A stretch of DNA of 47,330 bases from contig JAKSMP010000015.1 of the NCBI GenBank assembly GCA_024400505.1, positions 1 through 47,330 on the forward strand, written 5' to 3'. Source of the stretch: Bacteroidales bacterium. Lineage in GTDB: Bacteria; Bacteroidota; Bacteroidia; Bacteroidales; P3. This document shows positions 43,138 to 47,330 of the stretch, piece after piece. How positions within the stretch are numbered: position 1 is the stretch's first letter; the number at the start of each line of letters is the position of its first letter. The notes beneath the pieces are model-generated. The model had not been told where the DNA came from, searched no databases, and saw nothing but the letters and a program-made list of their open reading frames with translations. A program made the translations under genes and the position numbers.

Positions 43138-44319
43138 ATGATTGAAGAAATCACACTTACCAATTGGAAAAGTTTCGGGCAATCAAAACTGTATATCGAA
43201 CCACTGACATTTGTAATCGGATACAACGCCAGTGGCAAATCTAATATACTGGATGCTATGGACTATCTGTCACAAGTTTCCAATGGCTCGTCCCTGTCTG
43301 ATGCCGCAAAAGCAATCAGAGGCGGTGACGGTTGGGTGGTCAAGGAAGGCGAAAACCAGGCAGCCCTAGGTGTCAAAGCTTACGACGAGGATAACAAAAT
43401 CTACTATGATTATTGCATTTCTTTCGACGCCCAATTTCAGATTGTTGACGAATACCTAACACGCACACTTTCTCAGAACAACAGAGAATACACAAAGGAC
43501 CTTTTCAAGTTAGGTAAGACTCCTTCCGAAACCGACGCTTCGTTTTCCGTTTCCCTGCCAGGCAGAAAACCTGTCGATCTCGACCGGCGCAAGTCTGCCT
43601 TATTCCAGTTGGGCATGACTAAGCTACAAAAAGATGTGGAAGAGGGTATCGGCTTTGTTCTGGGCCTTCTCCGCAAAATATTCATCCTAGACCCCATCCC
43701 CGGGAAGATGCGCGATTACTCTACTTTTGAGCAGAATTTGTCAAAAGACGCTTCGAATATCGCAGGTGTGATTGCCGGCAAAGAAGCAGAAGAAAAATTC
43801 TTGCTCGAGAAACGCATTGCCGAGATAGTCCGCCCCCTGCCCGAAAGAGATATCATGGCTGTATGGGCCGAAACTGTTGGAACCTTCAAAAAGGACGCTA
43901 TACTATGCTGCAAGGAACAGTGGACCGAAGGAGCTGAGGGAATGTTGCTCGATGCCCGTGGCATGTCGGACGGCACGTTGCGTTTCATCGCCATCGTGAC
44001 AGCCTTGCTGACCCTGCCTGCCGGCACCTTGCTACTGGTTGAAGAAGTGGACAACGGCCTCCATCCATCCCGCTCCAACGAGCTGGTGCGCGCATTAAGG
44101 AGCCTCGGCAAAGAACGCGGCATTGATGTGGTTTGCACCACCCACAACCCTTACCTCATCGACACGTTGGGCCCTGATATGATATCGCGCATAAGCTATG
44201 TGCGCCGTAACCATCAAAATGGGTCAAGCGAAATAATTCCGCTCGACGAGCATGAAAACCTACTAAAACTGATGGCCAATGGCAGCATAGGCACCTCTAT
44301 GGCAGAAGGGAGGATATGA
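43138..44319 (+). CDS. RecF/SMC-like ABC-type ATPase of the restriction island
   Basis: A 393-residue protein from ATG 43138; upstream codons to 43033 overlap the promoter and the 71-residue gene. The AAA_21/RecF-type nucleotide-binding head is split: Walker A GYNASGKS (28-35), ABC signature-like SDGTLRF (277-283), Walker B LLLVEEVD (298-305, Glu302/Glu303) and H-loop His336 in CTTHNPYLID. A helical middle segment (about 120-260) lacks a long coiled coil. It is coupled to the PIN-like gene by an ATGA overlap. Similar ATPases sense phage or DNA signals in two-gene defence systems with a nuclease partner. Confidence 0.9.
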   Translation: MIEEITLTNWKSFGQSKLYIEPLTFVIGYNASGKSNILDAMDYLSQVSNGSSLSDAAKAIRGGDGWVVKEGENQAALGVKAYDEDNKIYYDYCISFDAQFQIVDEYLTRTLSQNNREYTKDLFKLGKTPSETDASFSVSLPGRKPVDLDRRKSALFQLGMTKLQKDVEEGIGFVLGLLRKIFILDPIPGKMRDYSTFEQNLSKDASNIAGVIAGKEAEEKFLLEKRIAEIVRPLPERDIMAVWAETVGTFKKDAILCCKEQWTEGAEGMLLDARGMSDGTLRFIAIVTALLTLPAGTLLLVEEVDNGLHPSRSNELVRALRSLGKERGIDVVCTTHNPYLIDTLGPDMISRISYVRRNHQNGSSEIIPLDEHENLLKLMANGSIGTSMAEGRI

Positions 44320-44840
44320 TTATGATGCAGAAGAAAAAAGTGATTATCCTCGACACCTCGGTACTCTGCGTATGGATTCAGGTGCCTGGAAAAGAGGTGG
44401 CAGGGAAAGAGGGGTTTATCAACAAAGAGTACGTCGATAAACACATTAAGGAAGAGATAGAAAAGGGTGCTCAATTGGTATTGCCGCTGACCACCCTGAT
44501 AGAAACGGGCAATTTCATAGCCCACACCAAGACTGGCAACCGCCAGCCATCCATCGGCCAAATGGTGGATATCATAAACCGTGTGGCCGATGGCACCACT
44601 CCCTGGCTTACGCTTGATAGCCAAAGCCATTTGCTAAAAGGCGAGGCCTTGAAAAGTCTGGCTGCCGATTGGAGCAATACCGTCATCAACGAAGACCAAT
44701 CCATAGGCGATGCTGCCATTGTGAAAGTGGCCGAATATATGGCTCTTAATTTCGAAGTGGAAATTTTCACAGGCGATGGCGGATTAAAGAACTATGAATA
44801 CAAAATAGCAGGACAGCAGTTGCGTAGAAACAGAAAGTAA
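44316..44840 (+). CDS. PIN-like nuclease-domain protein
   Basis: A 174-residue protein beginning MIMMQKKKVIILDTSV. Four acidic residues fit the PIN active site: Asp13 (ILDTSV), Glu63 (LIETGNF), Asp132 (SIGDAAI) and Asp154 (FTGDGGL). PIN domains are metal-dependent RNases, as in VapC toxins, or structure-specific nucleases. No antitoxin-like gene is adjacent; instead the ATPase precedes it with a 4-bp overlap, so the ATPase probably controls its activity. ATGs at 44322 and 44325 are alternative starts. Confidence 0.88.
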   Translation: MIMMQKKKVIILDTSVLCVWIQVPGKEVAGKEGFINKEYVDKHIKEEIEKGAQLVLPLTTLIETGNFIAHTKTGNRQPSIGQMVDIINRVADGTTPWLTLDSQSHLLKGEALKSLAADWSNTVINEDQSIGDAAIVKVAEYMALNFEVEIFTGDGGLKNYEYKIAGQQLRRNRK

Positions 44841-44852
44841 CCATCCCCCCTT

Positions 44853-47282
44853 ATGAACGAAGCGCAGACAAGACACAGCAAGATTGATCCCAAGCTGTAC
44901 GCTGTGGGGTGGGACAGTGTGCCGAGCAGCAAGCTGCTTATGGAGCAGAGCGCCTATCAGATAGCCCCCGGCCGCGTGAGCCGCCTGGGCGGCAAGCCCA
45001 AGAAGGCCGACTATGTGCTCAGCTACCGTGGCCGCAAGCTGGCCATCGTCGAGGCCAAGAGCGACGAGCACGATGTGTCCGAGGGCGTGGCACAGGCCAA
45101 GCTCTACGCCCAGATGATGCAGATACGCTTCACCTTTGCCACCAACGGCGACGAGATATACAAGATTGACATGGGTGTGCAGGATGCCGACGGCAATTAC
45201 ATCTTCCCCAGCACCGAGGGGTTGGTGGATAAATTCCCCTCGCCCCAAGAACTGTGGCTGTGGACCTACCCCGACGAGCATGTGTGGCGCGACAAGTTTC
45301 TGCTGGAGCCTTTCAACACCGACGGCGGCCGCCAGCCACGCTACTACCAGGAGAACGCCGTGAACAACGTGCTCAACGCCATTGCCAACCAGCAGCGCCG
45401 CATACTCCTCACCATGGCCACTGGCACCGGCAAGACCTACACCGCTTTCCAGATATGCTGGAAACTGATGCGCACCAAGTGGAACAAGGACCTTGCCGAC
45501 AACCGCTCGCCCAAGATCCTCTTCATCACCGACCGCAACACCCTGGCCGACCAAGCCAAGAACGATTTTTCCAACTTTGCCGACGATGCCATGGTGCGCA
45601 TCACCCCCAAGGAACTGCACGGCAGCTGGGACAACCGTGTGCCCACCGCCCGCAGCTTGTACTTTGGCATCTTCCAAACCTTTATGAGCCGCGACAATAC
45701 GGGCATGGCATTTTATATGCAGTACCCCAAGAACTTCTTCGACTTTATCATCATCGACGAGTGCCACCGCGGCGGCGCCAACGACGAGAGCCAATGGCGC
45801 GAGCTGATGGACTACTTTGCCGATGCCTACCAGCTGGGCATGACCGCCACCCCCCGCAAGGTGGAGAACGCCAACACCTACAAGTATTTCGGCCGCCCGG
45901 TATATACCTATTCGCTCAAGCAGGGCATTGCTGACGGCTATCTGGTGCCTTTCCGAGTAAAAATATCGGAGAGCAACATCGACACCTACCGCTATCGCGA
46001 CGGCGACCAATACACCGGCGATATGGACATGGAGAAGGAATACACCGAGCAAGACTTCTACAACGGCAACATCCAAATCAAGGAGCGCGACGAGCACCGT
46101 GTGGTGGAATTCCTCAACCAGATGGACCCCAACGAGAAGACCATTGTCTTTTGCGCCACCCAGCAACATGCCGCCATCATACGCGACATGATCAACCAGC
46201 ACAAGCGCAGCCCCCACCCCGACTACTGCAAGCGCGTGACTGCCGACGACAACGCCGAAGGCGAACACCAGCTGCGCCTGTTCCAAAACAACGACAAGCA
46301 GATACCCACCATACTCACCACCAGCCAGAAACTGAGCACCGGCGTGGATGCCCGCAATGTGCGCAACATAGTGCTGATGCGGCCCATCAACTCCATCGTG
46401 GAGTTCAAGCAGATCATAGGCCGCGGCACCCGCATCTTCGACGAGAAGTATTACTTTACCATCTACGACTTTGTGGGAGCCAACGCCCGCTTTGAGGATG
46501 CCGAGTGGGACGGCGACCCCATCTGCCCCCAGTGCGGCAACTGGCCCTGCACCTGCCACAAGGTGGTGGAATACCCACCCATCGACCAAGGCGGCGGCCA
46601 TGTGAGCGAGCCCGAACCCTGCCCGGTGTGTGGCAACCTGCCCTGCACCTGCCTCACTCCCCCGCATAGGCGAAAGGTGGTGGTGAAACTGTCGGAAGAG
46701 CGTGCCCTGCATCTCCACACCGACTGGAGCGAGAAGATAGAATACGGCGACCGCATGCTGACGGTGGATGAATTTATCCAAGAGGTGTTTGGCAAGATGC
46801 CCCGGCTGTTTTCGGGCAAGGACGATTTGCGCAAGCGGTGGTCCAACCCCCAGTCGCGCAATGAATTGCTGGAGATGCTCAAGAGCGAGGGGTTCGGCCT
46901 GCCGATATTGGAGATGGTGTCGAAGATATTGCAGATGGAGAAAGCCGACTTGCTGGATGTGCTGGAATACATAGCCTACAACACCCCCGCCATGGAGCGT
47001 GCCGAGCGTGCGCAGCAGGTGCGCGACACCTGGCTGAAGACCCTGCCGCTGCGCCAGCAGGAGTTTTTCGACTTTATCTTGCAGTACTACACCAACAACG
47101 GCTACACCGAATTGGGCGACGACCGGCTGGGCGTTTTTGTAAACATCAAGTACGGCAATTCGCCTACCGACGCGTTGCGGTTGATGGGGCTGACCGTTGC
47201 CGAACTGCGTGACAAATACTTGCTGATGCAGGTGAACCTCTACGACAGTCTGCACGTGCATGGCAATTATATCGAAAATTAG
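44853..47282 (+). CDS. hsdR: Type I restriction-modification system, restriction subunit
   Basis: An 809-residue protein of the EcoAI/EcoEI (type IB) size class. N-terminal PD-(D/E)XK nuclease: Asp53, Glu67-x-Lys69 and QxxxY (Gln81-Tyr85). Translocase motifs: Walker A ATGTGKT (189-195), DECH (302-305), TATP (331-334) and QIIGRGTRI (520-528). Two copies of CPxCGNxPCTC (Cys558-568 and Cys590-600) lie between the motor and the C-terminal domain, a possible zinc ribbon not expected in E. coli relatives. It lies 12 bp after the PIN-like gene. Confidence 0.96.
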   Translation: MNEAQTRHSKIDPKLYAVGWDSVPSSKLLMEQSAYQIAPGRVSRLGGKPKKADYVLSYRGRKLAIVEAKSDEHDVSEGVAQAKLYAQMMQIRFTFATNGDEIYKIDMGVQDADGNYIFPSTEGLVDKFPSPQELWLWTYPDEHVWRDKFLLEPFNTDGGRQPRYYQENAVNNVLNAIANQQRRILLTMATGTGKTYTAFQICWKLMRTKWNKDLADNRSPKILFITDRNTLADQAKNDFSNFADDAMVRITPKELHGSWDNRVPTARSLYFGIFQTFMSRDNTGMAFYMQYPKNFFDFIIIDECHRGGANDESQWRELMDYFADAYQLGMTATPRKVENANTYKYFGRPVYTYSLKQGIADGYLVPFRVKISESNIDTYRYRDGDQYTGDMDMEKEYTEQDFYNGNIQIKERDEHRVVEFLNQMDPNEKTIVFCATQQHAAIIRDMINQHKRSPHPDYCKRVTADDNAEGEHQLRLFQNNDKQIPTILTTSQKLSTGVDARNVRNIVLMRPINSIVEFKQIIGRGTRIFDEKYYFTIYDFVGANARFEDAEWDGDPICPQCGNWPCTCHKVVEYPPIDQGGGHVSEPEPCPVCGNLPCTCLTPPHRRKVVVKLSEERALHLHTDWSEKIEYGDRMLTVDEFIQEVFGKMPRLFSGKDDLRKRWSNPQSRNELLEMLKSEGFGLPILEMVSKILQMEKADLLDVLEYIAYNTPAMERAERAQQVRDTWLKTLPLRQQEFFDFILQYYTNNGYTELGDDRLGVFVNIKYGNSPTDALRLMGLTVAELRDKYLLMQVNLYDSLHVHGNYIEN

Positions 47283-47330
47283 TACTGATGCGATAAAATC
47301 GCACTGTTATTAAAATTCATCAAATAAAGT
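47283..47330. other. Short tail after hsdR
   Basis: 48 bases follow the hsdR stop. A small hairpin GCGAT/ATCGC (about 47288-47300) is present but no T-run follows, so it is not a convincing terminator. Confidence 0.3.

Noticed and set aside
43138-44840. VapBC-type toxin-antitoxin
   Set aside because: The PIN-like gene is preceded by a 393-residue ATPase rather than a small DNA-binding antitoxin, and the protein is longer than typical VapC.
44784-47261. 825-codon open frame opposite hsdR on the minus strand
   Set aside because: It mirrors hsdR exactly, is Val/His/Ala/Gly-rich as expected for the complement of GC-rich codons, and has no domain. It is an antisense shadow.

Overview
The window is a chromosomal segment of a member of Bacteroidota, most likely order Bacteroidales; I cannot fix the family. 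The evidence is the Bacteroidota promoter element TAnnTTTG (usually TATCTTTG) upstream of many genes with almost no Shine-Dalgarno sites, two secreted enzymes with C-terminal type IX secretion (T9SS) sorting domains, two GH97 glycosidases, and a zinc-ligand-poor L36 typical of the phylum.

Layout. (1) 1-10555: the distal S10, spc and alpha ribosomal operons in canonical order on the plus strand: end of rplP, rpmC-rpsQ-rplN-rplX-rplE-rpsN-rpsH-rplF-rplR-rpsE-rpmD-rplO-secY-map-infA-rpmJ-rpsM-rpsK-rpsD-rpoA-rplQ. (2) 10660-25400: housekeeping genes: eno, a membrane-anchored protein with lepA (minus), a diacylglycerol-kinase-family gene, a short Gly-rich orphan peptide gene with its own promoter and terminator, an M1 aminopeptidase coupled to an outer-membrane protein, rbfA with a TTG start, a LolC/E-type permease, thiL, pcm, and a minus-strand group (unknown protein, PflX-like radical SAM, SprT-like, small lipoprotein). 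(3) 25500-29970: a minus-strand operon of SPFH protein, ribbon-helix-helix protein, membrane protein, ABC ATPase, ABC permease and CPBP protease. (4) 30184-39254: tRNA-His, a SpoU methyltransferase coupled to a GH97 glucosidase-like lipoprotein, then a convergent operon galK - GH97 (retaining, alpha-galactosidase-like) - sialidase - T9SS subtilisin, which looks like a host- or dietary-glycan scavenging set. (5) 39410-47282: a type I restriction-modification island: hsdM, a GxxExxY nuclease-fold gene, a palindrome-rich spacer, hsdS, a 71-residue orphan, an ABC-type ATPase translationally coupled to a PIN-like nuclease, and hsdR.

The last block is the most interesting. The ATPase/PIN pair has its own promoter and lies between hsdS and hsdR, the position held by the anticodon nuclease gene prrC in the E. 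coli prr locus. I propose it as a candidate two-gene, RNase-type guard or abortive-infection module tied to the restriction system. The hsdM leader also carries a promoter, a short reading frame with a run of nine G, and a strong terminator-like hairpin, suggesting attenuation or phase variation of the island. Composition supports this: hsdM and hsdR are rich in G/C at third positions, whereas the two target-recognition parts of hsdS are AT-rich.

A second theme is small intergenic repeats with a 9-nt period (between rplO and secY; upstream of the ribbon-helix-helix gene), whose role is unknown. All calls come from reading the sequence; no database search was possible.
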